A stretch of 64,000 nt of DNA from Knufia peltigerae (GCA_030247855.1 JAPDRN010000107.1:1-64000), one strand, 5' to 3'; positions 29,795-41,078 are shown, counted from the stretch's first letter. Notes: generated by a model not told the origin, from the letters alone. Numbers and translations: made by a program.

Positions 29795-31526
29795 ATGGGT
29801 TTCGAACCATGGCGTGCCCTTCCTGGCAAGGGGGTCTTGCTCTTGCTCAATCTCCTCAGCGCTGTCGCCCTGATCTATGAAGGGTACAACCAGGGTGTCT
29901 ACGGCAGTGTCTCCGGCACCCCTGGTTTCATCGCCATGTCCGATATTGGTCACGGCGATACCGTCACCCAAACCACAAAGCAGGGCGGCCTCGCTGCGGC
30001 GTATTACTTCGGAGCGATGTTTGGTGCCTTTATTGGTGGATGGCTTGGTGACAAGCTCGGAAGAAAGAAGGCGGCTTTCTTCGGAGCCCTCCTCTCTCTT
30101 TTGGGTTCTGCCCTGCAATGTGGTTCGATCAATGCCAACATGTTCATCTGCGCCCGAGTCATCTCCGGTCTTGGGATAGGCTTCATCAACAACATCATTC
30201 TCTCATGGGTGTCGGAATTGACCCAGGCTCACGACCGTGGATCGACCTTCTCTCTGGTCTTTGTCTCCAACTTTCTCGGCATTTTCCTCGCCAACTGGAT
30301 CAATTTTGGCATTCGCAACGACAACATCGCGTTCAGATGGCGCTTTCCTCTGGGATTTATGTGCATTCCCATGTTGATAGTCACCGTGGCTATCCCCTTT
30401 GTTCCAGGTGAGTCGCCAATGTTTTGATTGTGATGGCGACGAAATCTAACAGGTTTGTTTTGCAGAATCTCCCAGGTGGCTCATGGCACAGCGTCGAACC
30501 AAGGAAGCGATTGACATCCTCTGCAAAATCCGTGGTGACAAGGACGCATCTGATCCGGACATTGTGAGAGAGGTGGAATTGATCAACGCCGTAGTCGAGG
30601 CATCCTACCACAAACGAAACAATTATGTCAATATTGCCCTTGGGGGTCGCTATTCGGGAAAGCTTCACCTTGGCCGTCGCGCCGTCCTCGGATTCGCTCT
30701 CCAGCAGATCCAGCAGTGGACCGGTATCCTGGTCATGGTCTCCTGGGCCACCAAGCTGTTTGAACTCGCCAGCTTCGACTCCTACAAGGCGTCTTGGATG
30801 TCTGGCCTTCTCAACACTTTTGGCGTCATCGGCACGGCCGCGGCGGCACTCGTCATCGACCGCATTGGCCGCAGAATGTGTCTCCAGATTTCCTTCTTGA
30901 TTCAGGGTGTGTCGTTGTTCCTGGTGGCGGCGCTCATCAAAACATCCCAGGATCGAGTCACCTCCGACCCCTCTGAATCTCAGGCTCTGGGGACCGCGGC
31001 GTCTTCCTTCACCTTCACCTTTGTCTTCTTCTTCACCATGTTCAACATTGTTCCGTGCTGGATCTACGGCACCGAGATCTGGCCCCAGGAAGTCCGAGCA
31101 AAGGGCTACTCCTTCACCATTCTAGGGTGGGCCATCGGCTGTGGCGTGACGACGTTTGTCATCCCCATCATGCTGGGCAACATCGGGTGGTGGTCTTTCA
31201 TCTTCTTCGGATGCATGAACATTGTCGTCATGCCCATCATCCACCTCTTCTACCCCGAGACTGCAGGTCGCTCTCTCGAAGAAGTCGACCTTCTCTTTAC
31301 CAGTGACTCCCCACTGGTCAGCAAGAACATGGCCGAGTATAATCGCCGTGTTGCCGAGGCTGGCGGTAACATTGCCGTCGCAGCCAGGAAGCTCCTTGAC
31401 GAAGTTGACGGAGAGGACAATTTGGATCCGACACGCGTTGCTCATAGCAATCTTGAACACGGTCGTGTCAAGACTGACACCGAAAAGGATCATGTCGAGT
31501 CATCGACCGACAAATCATCACTCTAG
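29795..31526 (+). CDS. Sugar-porter-family MFS transporter 2
   Basis: Two exons (29795-30407, 30466-31526; intron splits the PESPRWL motif) give 557 residues. Sugar-porter signatures are GGWLGDKLGRKKAAFFGALL (loop 2-3), RVISGLGIGFINNIILSWVSE, PESPRWL, LQQIQQWTGILV (helix 7), DRIGRRMC, and the C-terminal PETAGRSLEEVDLLF. The YEGYNQGVYGSV segment in helix 1 is common in fungal hexose and lactose-like permeases. It has ~12 helices and is expected in the plasma membrane. Substrate is unknown. The long hydrophilic tail (~70 residues) is typical of regulated fungal transporters. No shared promoter element with the preceding cluster was found. Confidence 0.88.
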
Positions 31527-32573
31527 ACGCAAGGGGAATGCTTGAAAGGGGAGGTCTACTCACGTGGATAGGAGGAAAAGGGTTGTGGACGGCTAGAGGC
31601 TATCGCGGACAATGTTGTCTCGAGTAGATAGTGTATGTTATATAATGAATACCTGATTGAAAAAGTCATTCGAGCTTCTACAAGTCCATAAGCCCTTTCA
31701 AAGCATTCTGTGATTTCTCGTGCGACGCCTGTTAATAGTCACAAGTCTTTTCAGCAAAAACTCGAAGCTATGTTTTTCCTACACGCGGTTGTGGTTTGAA
31801 ATTATTCTCGCGCCCTCTCAGTATGGCTCAGGTTGAAGCTACACGGCTTATGTGCTCGACGGCAAATTCACTGAAGCGAGCAAAGAACCAAGACAGAATC
31901 GTCCCGGCTGCGAATTTCACTGCGCAAACAAGAATGCTTCCTCCTCTTCCCCCCTCCCTTCTGCCCACCCCTTGCCCAGAAAAATAACAACGTGTTCACT
32001 TCATTACCTCTCTCCTCTATCAAGAAAAAAAATAAGATACTAAAAACCAATTTCTTCTAAAGTGGGGATTTGTTCTTTTTTCTTTGCTTCGGACTTCCCG
32101 TGATAAAATACTTGGGAACCATTGCGGCCTCTTCCGTACGTAGCTACATCATCAATATCATTGACGATATCAGAAAATCCACTGATGGTCTTCTGACATA
32201 ACTTCCTACGGAGTAGCCCCCGGAAAGAGTCCCCTGGGGAAAAACGCAAAAAAAGGTCTCGGACTTGTCATCTTGGGTGGCAAACCGCACCCATTTTGCC
32301 ATTTAGCCGAATCTCACTTTTGGAGCGTCGCACGCACCCACCACGCCAGTTCGAACCCAACCTCCGCAGGTAAGGGGAAGGGGAGCACTGACAGTCAGTC
32401 TGGATCGAAACAACACTCTAGTCTGGTCGCAATCCCTGTCCACCATTGGCAAGAGTACGACAATTCGATCGGCTTTCCGCGAGGGTCTTGGTTTTATTAA
32501 GTATTCACGTTTCCAGCACCTACAGTTTTTTGGATCTGGATGTCGACACCCTAACAACACACAAACAAAAGTC
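31527..32573. other. Intergenic region
   Basis: No gene is supported in 1.05 kb. It contains the 3' flank of MFS 2 and the pyrimidine-rich upstream region of the AnmK-like gene. Confidence 0.5.
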
Positions 32574-33965
32574 ATGTCACAATCTTCACCGAATGGCCTT
32601 ACCAATGGCCTCACTAATGGCCACACCAACGGCATCAGCAAGGGCCTCGCTAACGGTCGCCATGAGAAAGGACTTGATTTGACGGTGCTCGGACTGAATT
32701 CCGGGACTTCAATGGACGGTATCGATTGCGCATTATGCCGGTTCAGACAAGAATCACCGGAGTCGCCGATGCACTTTGAGCTTCTCGCGTACGACGAAGT
32801 GCCGCTCGAGCCCAAGATCAAAAAGCGGGTGATGGAAATGATCTTGCACAACAGAACCACTCCCGAAGAGCTCTCCGAGGTTAATGTCTTGCTGGGTGAG
32901 ACATTCGCTGCTGCGGTGAAAGAGTTTTCTGAAAAGCAGGGTGTTCCAATTGAGAACATTGATGCTCTTGGATCGCACGGCCAGACGATTTGGTTGCTCA
33001 GCATGCCGGAGCCAGGTCAAATTAAATCCGCCCTGACCATGGCTGAGGGGTCATTCCTCGCCTCGAGAACAGGAATCACGTCAGTCACCGATTTCCGGGT
33101 CTCAGACCAAGCGGCCGGTCGACAGGGAGCGCCCTTGATCGCATTTTTTGACTCGCTTGTCCTTCATCACCCTACCAGACCCAGAGCTTGTCAAAATATC
33201 GGCGGCATAGCGAATGTCTGCTTCATTCCTCCGGACAAAGACGGCAAGTTAAACCCAGAATTTTTCGATTTCGACACTGGCCCCGGTAACGTCTTCATCG
33301 ATGCGGCAGTACGGTATTTCACCAACGGAGAACGCGAGTATGACAAGAACGGCGCCATGGGTGCTGCAGGGACGGTGGACCAGGAGATGGTGGACGAGTT
33401 CCTGCAGATGTTCCCATACTTTAGCCTCGAACCACCAAAGACGACAGGACGGGAGGTGTTCAGGGACACAATTGCTCACGACCTCATCAAAAAAGGTCAG
33501 GCCAAGGGTTTGTCACCCAACGACATCGTCGCGACGATAACTCGAATCACAGCCCAAGCCATCGTCGACCATTATCACAGGTACATGCCTCAGGGGTACG
33601 GTCCTCTGACAGAAATCTTCATGTGCGGCGGAGGTGCGAAGAACCCAAACATCACGAATTACATGCAAAAGTCCTTTCCCGAAACCAAAATCGTGATGCT
33701 CGACGAGGCCGGCATCCCAGCGGACGCGAAGGAGGCCATCACCTTCGCGTGGCAAGGGATGGAGGCGATCGTGGGACGGAGTATCCAGGTACCGAGCAGG
33801 GTCGAGACGCAGAGACAGTTTGTGCTGGGGAAAGTGAGTCCCGGCACGAATTATCGGAAAGTGATGAAGCACGGAATGGATTTTGGCGCGGGCAGAAATC
33901 ATCTGGAACCTGTCAAGGACATGGTGAATTATGTGAACGGCAAAGTCTTTGATAACAAGTGGTGA
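32574..33965 (+). CDS. Anhydro-N-acetylmuramic acid kinase (AnmK)-like sugar kinase
   Basis: A single exon encodes 463 residues. AnmK motifs appear in order: LNSGTSMDGIDCAL (~42-55, ATP phosphate loop), GSHGQTIW (~135), DFRVSDQAAGRQGAPL (~165-180) holding the catalytic Asp, NIGGIANV (~204), FDFDTGPGNVFIDA (~225) and CGGGAKNPNI (~348). Bacterial AnmK hydrolyses the anhydro bond and phosphorylates 1,6-anhydro-MurNAc during peptidoglycan recycling. Fungi make no peptidoglycan, so the role is either salvage of bacterial wall sugar or a related anhydro-sugar such as levoglucosan. The usual AGGQGAPL is AGRQGAPL here. The first ~28 residues are NG(L/H)TNG repeats absent from bacterial enzymes. The absence of introns would fit an old bacterial origin but does not prove it. 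Confidence 0.85.
   Translation: MSQSSPNGLTNGLTNGHTNGISKGLANGRHEKGLDLTVLGLNSGTSMDGIDCALCRFRQESPESPMHFELLAYDEVPLEPKIKKRVMEMILHNRTTPEELSEVNVLLGETFAAAVKEFSEKQGVPIENIDALGSHGQTIWLLSMPEPGQIKSALTMAEGSFLASRTGITSVTDFRVSDQAAGRQGAPLIAFFDSLVLHHPTRPRACQNIGGIANVCFIPPDKDGKLNPEFFDFDTGPGNVFIDAAVRYFTNGEREYDKNGAMGAAGTVDQEMVDEFLQMFPYFSLEPPKTTGREVFRDTIAHDLIKKGQAKGLSPNDIVATITRITAQAIVDHYHRYMPQGYGPLTEIFMCGGGAKNPNITNYMQKSFPETKIVMLDEAGIPADAKEAITFAWQGMEAIVGRSIQVPSRVETQRQFVLGKVSPGTNYRKVMKHGMDFGAGRNHLEPVKDMVNYVNGKVFDNKW
32592..32657 (+). repeat. Asn-Gly codon repeat in the AnmK-like N-terminus
   Basis: Degenerate tandem units of AATGGCCTNACC encode (N-G-L/H-T) three to four times, then NGISKGLANG. This makes a flexible N-terminal extension on a bacterial-type kinase. 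Confidence 0.6.
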
Positions 33966-34417
33966 GCAGGTTTTATTTTTGGTGTAGTTAGGAGCTCATA
34001 GAGGAGAGAGGGATGTCTTTACGTCTAGAGGAGGACCATTCTCGAGCGTATTAACTTCGATACCGCATGTATACTGTTCTTGCTAGAGAAACAAATTGAT
34101 GGCCGGTGCAATCTAGAATTCAAAGATGTAGGAGGAACAAATCCACAGAAATACCTGGGGTTAGCACGTGACGCTCAAGAGCACGTGACAGGCGATATAA
34201 TCACGTCGCGACTTGAGCGGCAACTGTGCCGAGTCTGGACAGTCGCCTCGCAGACGACACGACACGACCTCCAGACCACGTCCAGTTCTCTTTCGCTTCA
34301 GTACAATATCTGCAGAGTATAATACACCCTGGCTTCTATCTTGTTGTAGCTCAGTTCTCTTCGATCCTGCAGCATGTGAAGTCAAGCGATCCCACAGATC
34401 TGCATTGACATCGATTC
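33966..34417. other. Intergenic region upstream of Zn2Cys6 regulator 2
   Basis: No gene in 452 bp. It carries two CACGTG sites (34165-34170, 34182-34187) ~235-250 bp before the regulator start. Confidence 0.5.
34165..34187. promoter_or_regulatory. Paired CACGTG sites
   Basis: The two perfect CACGTG palindromes have start points 17 bp apart, the same spacing as the first two sites of the 1987-2024 cluster. Both are followed by AC. Confidence 0.4.
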
Positions 34418-36486
34418 ATGCCGTCTTCCGAACACCGAGCGAGCAGGGCGAGGCGGATCACACGAGCGTGTGATTACTGCCACAAACGCAACATTCGATG
34501 CGTCAACCCTGATGGCTTGCAGTGCCAAAGGTGCATTGAGTTCGGCCAGCCATGTACTTACGACCGAGCAATGAAAAAAAGGGGCGCGAAGCCCAGGTCT
34601 GGAGCTGGAGCGGACTCACCTATCCCACCGCCCCGGAACCTCGGCTCCGCAAACGGTACGTTTTGACAGAAATGATTGGCAATGCTGACTTTGTCGGGGT
34701 TTCGAGAAGTTTGCAACTATCTGCGACGCTGCCTTAAGGTATTCCCTGGACTATGGTACTCGATTGCTGACAGCTCCCAGCACATCCAAAATCGGCTTCC
34801 CAGCCATGGAAGGCTCCCACCCTAGCCAGCCAGGCTGTCGTCATGAGTCTTGTCGAGGTTTACTTTGAAATAGTATACCCGATCTTCCCTCTCTTTCACC
34901 GGCCGACATATATCCGAAGGGTATGTCTCGCTGTGGCGGGGTGTTCTTGCTGATGACTGCTTGTGTTATTGCACATCGCTGACAGTATTTTGCAGATATC
35001 GAGAGGCGACTATACTACAGACAAAGACTTATTCCCTGTGACTATGGCAGTCTGCGCACTCGTCTCCGCTCGGGTCCGCGATCAAGCAATCTTTAATCCT
35101 GCTTGGGATATTCAAGAATTATCCGAAACGCCGTCAGAGACATTCTATGACGCTGCGATCCGCTATAGTGCCGGTTGCGAAGATTCCGTAGAAGCTCATC
35201 CATTCAATACGCTGCGATGCTTTGCTTTACTTGCCCTCACGGCCATTCAGTATGGCAAAATCCGTGAAATGCAACTTTTTCTAGGCAAATACCACACTTT
35301 CGCTGCCATGGATGGTTTTCACAATGAATCTAATTGGCCCAAAGACATTGGTATCATTGAGACGGAGGAGAGACGACGCCTGGTGAGACTTATGATCTAC
35401 CGTGTGACACTGTTGCTAACCGATCCGTAGTTCTGGTCGATGTACACCTTGGAGGTCTATTCATCCATCATCTGGAATGGTGTCACACGGTGCCGGGAAC
35501 AACAAGTCAATGTTGCATACACTACGGAGCTGGACGACGAGCTCTTCAATGACCTCGGCTACAATCAACCAGCGTCGTCTCCTGTTGACATTGGACCAAG
35601 CCCAGGTGGTAGATGGGGTGAGGTGAAAAGTAGTAGTTGGCTTTGTGGCTGGAATTTCACGACCGATTTGTATCGGGTTCTGGAGCACGTGATTACCAAC
35701 TTTCGTGACCAAAAGCGGCACAAGAGGACGTTTCTCAGCGATATGTTTGGTGACAAGACCGCCCCTTCCCCTACTTCTGTCCGGGACTCCATCATGACCT
35801 TATACGGTAATCTTCCGGGCTGCTTCAAGGAATTTCCAGAAGTGACATGCAATCCTTCCAGGTAAGATTCTTTCTGATGAGGAGCGTGGATAACGAATAA
35901 TCTTTGTAGTGATCGATATGGATTTCAGGCCGCCAACATCACTGCCACAGTCCAGCTGCTTCGAATGATGTTGTTTGCGTCGGGTGGAGGTACTATCGAG
36001 GAACGCTGCAAAATAGCAAGCGAAGTCGTGGATGCATTCATGTGTATTCCAATATCTTATCTAAGAGCAATCAGTTCACCACTTCTTCACCACCTTGCTG
36101 GAATTGGCGCCATCCTGGGCAGTGTTCTTGAGGAGCCTCTCAGCGATATGGCGTATCAGCAGGTCAGAGTTGTCTTACTGTCGCTCGCACAATTGTTGGA
36201 GAATCTCGATCATGGTATCCATTCAGCAATCAACGCTCAGCGCCTGCGGGACTTGGTGGCGCAAATCGACGACTACTGGAATCAGCTGCGTATTTTCGCT
36301 ACGGGCGAGCCAAGTCCTCGGCCTAACTCCGCGAGTCCGAGTTATCACGATCTGCGGCATCCTGACGCACGGAGAACCATACCTTCTCAGTTGACCACCA
36401 GTATATTCGAAGACTGGCCGTGGAGCCTGGACCTCGTGCAAGGCACAGAGAGCTGGTCTCCCACGAATATAGTTTTAGATGTGTGA
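34418..36486 (+). CDS. Zn2Cys6 transcription factor 2
   Basis: Five exons (34418-34655, 34781-34920, 34996-35382, 35431-35861, 35910-36486) give ~590 residues. The zinc cluster ACDYCHKRNIRCVNPDGLQC with QRC...C follows (~22-47); the spacing C-x2-C-x6-C-x7-C-x2-C-x6-C is normal. Downstream, the fungal-specific domain begins VYFEIVYPIFPLFHRPTYIR and includes ETEERRRLFWSMYTLE at the exon 3/4 junction, a typical motif. It lies beside the FAD monooxygenase gene (117 bp, tail-to-tail) and is a candidate regulator of the 36-45 kb cluster. Its own promoter has two CACGTG sites. Confidence 0.87.
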
Positions 36487-36603
36487 GATCGAGCGAAGAT
36501 CGTGCCAATACCCGTGACTGATACACTGGTGGACTCTCAACAGGGATCTGTGAGAAACCAAATGAGTACATTGCGGCCTGACCGTGCGGAACAGCATCTC
36601 GAT

Positions 36604-38027
36604 CTACCATTTACTATTTTCGGAACCCTTGATCGCCTCACTCGCATCGTAGCCATACAGCCACATCATCACGGCAGGCTGCGGCCACCTCGCTTCCATG
36701 TCCGCTGGCACTCTCAGTTTTGCCACCATCAATTCGCGACCGACCTCACAAAGTCCACGCATATAATCGTCGGTAACCTTCCTGAACCGATTATCACGAG
36801 CTACCTGCTCAGGTCCATCGGGCAACATCCAGGATTTACCATTGTCCTTCGCTATCGTCGCAACACGAGCTACACGCGGCTTCCGAAGTCGTTCATACAG
36901 GCCGGCGAGACAAGGAAGATCGTCTAGGCTGTTCAGCCTGGATAGGAGCTCGCCGAGCACGGCTGCATCTTCCATAGCCATGGCAGCCCCCTGTGCCGCG
37001 TGTGGTGACATCGCATGCGCCGCGTCGCCAAGGAGCACTGTCCTACCAGACCGGCTTGACCATGTGCTTAGCTCGGGGATCTCAGCTATCGTCCACTTTG
37101 CACATTTCTCTACGAAACCAGTCAACTTTCGTACGAGGGGGTTGAAAGTGCTGAACTCGGCTCGGAGCTCTTCGATGTCACCCGGCTGATTCCACGATGT
37201 CACTGGCGTGTCGTCGTCCCTTGGTGACACCATGGCGAGATTGAAAAACCTGTTATTCGATATCGCATAGCCGACAATGAATCGACCTGGTCCGAACCAT
37301 GCATGGGTTTCTGCACTAGCCATCAGCTTTGCCGTGTCTTCGTCTCTCAGCATTGCCTCGGCTGGTATCATGGCACGATAGTTGAATTCTCCCAGTGGGA
37401 CTGGTTCTATCTTCTCATTGCCGATGATGAATCCCCGTGTCTTTGATCGTATGCCTGGCACCATTAGCAATCAGAACACGATTCCAGGAAAAGAGTGCGC
37501 TTACCGTCTGCACCCACAACAAGATCTGCTTCGATTGTTCTTCCGTCCATCAGGTGGACTTTGCCTTGCTCCGCATCCACCTTCTGGAGCTCACTGCTAT
37601 ATTCAATCGTGGCACCAGCCTTTCGAACCCCGTCGGCCAAAATCCGCTGACAATCCGGCCGGTAAATCTGCCAGTATCTTGACATGTTGGATCTCTGTTA
37701 CTTTTGGGACTGATAGTACAATACTCACGGGTGCCCGTATATCTCGGACGCATCTGGATTTTGGGAGCTCATGCCGATTTTGGCGTTGTCATTGTATCTC
37801 CTGGCCACCGACCATGCCGGGAGGTTACAGTACTCTCGAAACTCCGAGCTCAAGCCCCATGAATCAAGTATCCTTGTCGCGTTGGGACTGAGTTGGATGC
37901 CTGCGCCGTATTCCGAAAGACCTGCATTTCTCTCCAGCACCTTGACTTTGTGGCCTTTCCTTGCCAGGCAGATCGCGGCCGAGAGTCCTCCGAGGCCAGC
38001 TCCGATGATGACTATGTCTAGTTGCAT
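36604..38027 (-). CDS. FAD-dependent aromatic monooxygenase (salicylate-hydroxylase-like)
   Basis: Three exons (38027-37729, 37677-37505, 37454-36604) give 440 residues. The N-terminal GAGLGGLSAAICLARKGHKV (~8-27) binds the ADP of FAD; LERNAG ends the second strand; VVGADGIRSKTR (~155) is the DG motif contacting FAD and NAD(P)H; LLGDAAHAMSPHAAQGAAMA (~300) is the GD motif. This is the single-component class A hydroxylase pattern. The closest types are salicylate or 6-hydroxynicotinate hydroxylases, which hydroxylate and may decarboxylate an aromatic acid. The first intron uses an AAG acceptor (51 bp), chosen because other acceptors break the frame or leave only 36 bp. It is divergent from the VOC gene across 539 bp. 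Confidence 0.87.
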
Positions 38028-38566
38028 CTTGGAATGTTCTGAACGTTCTGAAATCCAATAGAGGTGTGGTTGTTTATTAGTCGACAGCGAAAGCGCTGAC
38101 CTCCCTAGTGGCTATAGTACATTAAATCATTGCACGTACAGTCGCATTGGCGACAAGTGAAATCTTCGGCATCACAGGTTTTGTCTCCTCACGTCCTGGC
38201 ATGACGGCATTCTTCCGTTAAGCGGAATACTATGCCATTATTGCATCTCATGAAGATTATTGCAAACGCCACTCCGTATTCCCCGGCATTTTTTGGTGTG
38301 TGGAGAAGCCGTAATGGTAGTCGGGCTAAATCCACATGCAGTCTTTAGATTGCGGCTCCTCCTTCTCCCCGGGTCCCGCGGATTCGGCTGAGGTGAGAAG
38401 CCATCTTATCCAACAACCCAGTGTTGTGTCAAGTTTTCGAGATATAAAAACATATTGGTGGAAGTCATACCGAGTGATATACCAGAGGGAGAATATTAAC
38501 ATTCAAGCAGACTACGAGGATTTAAACTCCAACTTAGAACCAAGGGCGACATTTTGTATATTCGTC
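38028..38566. other. Divergent promoter of FAD monooxygenase and VOC gene
   Basis: No supported gene. It holds a TTCCG-N5-CGGAA palindrome at 38213-38227. Confidence 0.5.
38213..38227. promoter_or_regulatory. TTCCG-N5-CGGAA palindrome
   Basis: A 15-bp element with perfect 5-bp arms contains everted CCG/CGG triplets, a geometry used by some Zn2Cys6 factors. It lies ~185 bp upstream of the monooxygenase start and ~340 bp upstream of the VOC start. Confidence 0.4.
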
Positions 38567-39130
38567 ATGGCCACCACGAACAACAACACCAACAATATCG
38601 ACACCGTCACAAATGAAAATGAACAAGTCTCGACTCCCCCCAAAAGTATCAAAAGGCCCGACGGCAAACGTTCATTCAACGGAATCAACCATTTGAAATT
38701 GGCGACGAGCGATTTGTGGAGGTGCCACGACTTTTACACCAAAGTTTTGCCCTTTACGCCTCTGCCTCAGTACCACCACTACACCCCCGAACATAAATTG
38801 TTCGCGGTCATGTTTGAACATTCCCCCACAAAGGTCATCGTCGAGGCGAGGTACCACCCCGAACAGGCCGAGGCCCAGAGGGGTTGGGACCCGGTAACCT
38901 GGGGAGTCGGCACTCGAGCCGACCTGGAAGAGTGGGCCGCCTGGCTGGACTCGAACGGAGTACCACGAAGCAAAATCATCACGGGCATCAAAGGTTGGGT
39001 CATGGCCTGTGAGGACCCCGACGGCAAGCACGTCCGACTCTACGTCGACGACGAGGAGCACGAGTGGACGGATCACCCCGACAAGGACGAGTACTGGTTG
39101 GGTGATCTGGTTGCGGATCCAAAGGCATAG
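38567..39130 (+). CDS. Glyoxalase/VOC-superfamily protein
   Basis: A single exon from ATG 38567 gives 187 residues; the frame is open further upstream but the conserved part starts later. The disordered Asn/Thr-rich head (~45 residues) is followed by one VOC module: FNGINHLKLATSDLWRCHDF (~40-60) with a candidate metal-ligand His, then EHKLFAVMFEH, and the closing CEDPDGKHVRLYVDD (~145-160). In canonical members the last strand is DPDGxxxEL with a metal-binding Glu; here Arg occupies that place, so the metal site may be altered. Relatives include lactoylglutathione lyases and extradiol ring-cleavage dioxygenases. Its pairing with an aromatic hydroxylase makes a ring-processing role attractive but unproven. 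Confidence 0.75.
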   Translation: MATTNNNTNNIDTVTNENEQVSTPPKSIKRPDGKRSFNGINHLKLATSDLWRCHDFYTKVLPFTPLPQYHHYTPEHKLFAVMFEHSPTKVIVEARYHPEQAEAQRGWDPVTWGVGTRADLEEWAAWLDSNGVPRSKIITGIKGWVMACEDPDGKHVRLYVDDEEHEWTDHPDKDEYWLGDLVADPKA

Positions 39131-39495
39131 GGAAGTACAGACAGAAGACAGTACAAAATGGATCAAAGTAATTCCGCAACAAGTGAGAAAGGAGGAAAGG
39201 TAAAAAGGGTAGAAGATGAATATTGGTAATTGTTGCACAGATCATACGTATTTCTGTTTCAACAAAAACTAACGAAGCACGTACACCAGCTTAGCAAAGG
39301 TCACAGATGGTGGCAAGTTTCCTAGACGATATGAGGTTCTTGGGATGCTTTGAATATAGGTCAAACTTGTATTTAAACACTTTTTTTCTTTTTGACAAAG
39401 ACATAGAAAGTTATAGAAAGTTGTGATATTGACCAGTCCAAGCTGGGTACCATATCGTCACTTCTGCTCGCACCTCCTGGATGAGACATCGTGCT
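39131..39495. other. Tail-to-tail intergenic region
   Basis: No gene in 365 bp; it contains the 3' flanks of the VOC and MFS genes with T/A runs. Confidence 0.5.
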
Positions 39496-41078
39496 TCACA
39501 ACGTGTACTTGAAATCCGGATGATGGTCCCCTAATTCCTTCATCTGCCGTTCGAATGACAGATGCTCACGACCGTGAAGTAGTTCTTCTCGTCCATCGAT
39601 CTTCCTCTTGTTGAGATGTTTGAGGAGGAATATTTGTGCCACAGAGAGAACGATCACCGTGGCGAGAAATGCGATGTTGGCACTGGTGGCGGGGAGGTAC
39701 CTTGGAGCGTCCTTTGTCGGGTATATCCACACACCTAGGATGCCTCCGGAGTTGCTGACCATGAAGCCGACCGCAACGGCGGTTGATCGTTTACCGTAGG
39801 CTGCCATGTTGTTTGGGAGCCAGGCAAGGATGGTCGGCGCACACGAGTAGATGCCCGCAATCAGGAAGAACAGTCCCGTATACCTGTACTGGAGAGATGT
39901 GCCCGAGAAGTTCAAGATACAACCAATGGCTCCAAGAGCAGCGGTAACAATGGCGACCAAGCCGCGCCGGCGGTATCGATCCGCCACATAACCCGCCACA
40001 AGCGTAATTACGAGGGCAAACGTGAACGGTGGGACCGTCAGAAGCTGCGTCGCGGTTTTGCTGTATCCAAAAGTTTGGACCACTGACGGCGTAAAGTACG
40101 AGACTCCCTGAGCCACGGCACCCACGGCAAATGACATGACGGCGATCATTAAGAAGTGAGGTTCCGTCAAACATGCAAGGATGTCGCGTGCTGTGACCTT
40201 GGCATCGTCTTCTGCTTTCGTCTGTTTGTCGACCGCCATCCTTTTGACGTAGTATTCCTTCTGCTCTGCTGTGAAAGTGATGACATCCCTCGGGGTGCTG
40301 GGCATGATCCAAAGAGTGGCGAAACCCCAGCAGACGGTGAAGAGGCCTTCAATGAGAAAGATCCAGCGCCATCCAGCGAGACCGGCGAGGCCGTCCATTT
40401 GTTCGATCGCCGCTGCCAGAAGGCCACCAAAAGCTCCAGCCAAAGCAGCCGCGCAGTAGAGGATGGCAATTCTCTTTTGGATCTCGTGGCGCCGATAGAA
40501 CTCGGCCAACACAACAACGTAACCTGGGAAGACACCACCTTCACACAAGCCGATGAAAAATCGGCAAGCGATAAATCCGGCATAGTTTTGTATCAGACTC
40601 TCGAGGGTGGTTACGATGCCCCAGCAGATGCAAAGACCCGGGAGCATCCAGCGAGGCCCGATCAATCTCAAGACCATGGCACTTGGAAGCTCAATGAGAA
40701 TGTAGGGGATGAATGTAACCATCAATGCTGGTCCACGGGCTTTAGCATCAACAAACACAGAACAGGAGACAAAACAGGAAACATACATATCTGAAATTGA
40801 TGATCGGTCAGGCGAAGATCCTTTTGTAGACCAGCGACTCTGGCATTGCCGACGTTGGCTCGGTCCAACAACAAAAGGATAAAGGTGCCGAACAAGATGG
40901 GTTGCAGTAACAGATCCAGTTTGTAAACGGCTTTCCTGTCGACCTCGGGGTCAAAGTGGAAGTTGAAGCTTTCCTCGTCTCGTGGACCACCCTGAGAAGC
41001 CACTTCCACCTGGTCGTCTTCGCCCATTTCTTTTCGAGGATCACTGTCGAGAATCATTCTCTGAGGGGCCACTGACAT
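39496..41078 (-). CDS. MFS transporter, anion:cation symporter (DAL5-like) family 2
   Basis: Two exons (41078-40787, 40727-39496) give 507 residues with ~12 helices. The first helix contains LLLDRANVGNARVAGLQKDL, the ACS family mark. FIACRFFIGLCEGGVFPGYV (helix 4) and WRWIFLIEGLFTVCWG (helix 6) are typical, as is the tail SFERQMKELGDHHPDFKYTL. Fungal members of this type take up nicotinate, allantoate, pantothenate and aromatic or phenolic acids. Next to a FAD hydroxylase, a VOC protein and an FAH hydrolase, it is a good candidate importer for the cluster's substrate. It is divergent from regulator 3 across 863 bp. Confidence 0.88.
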
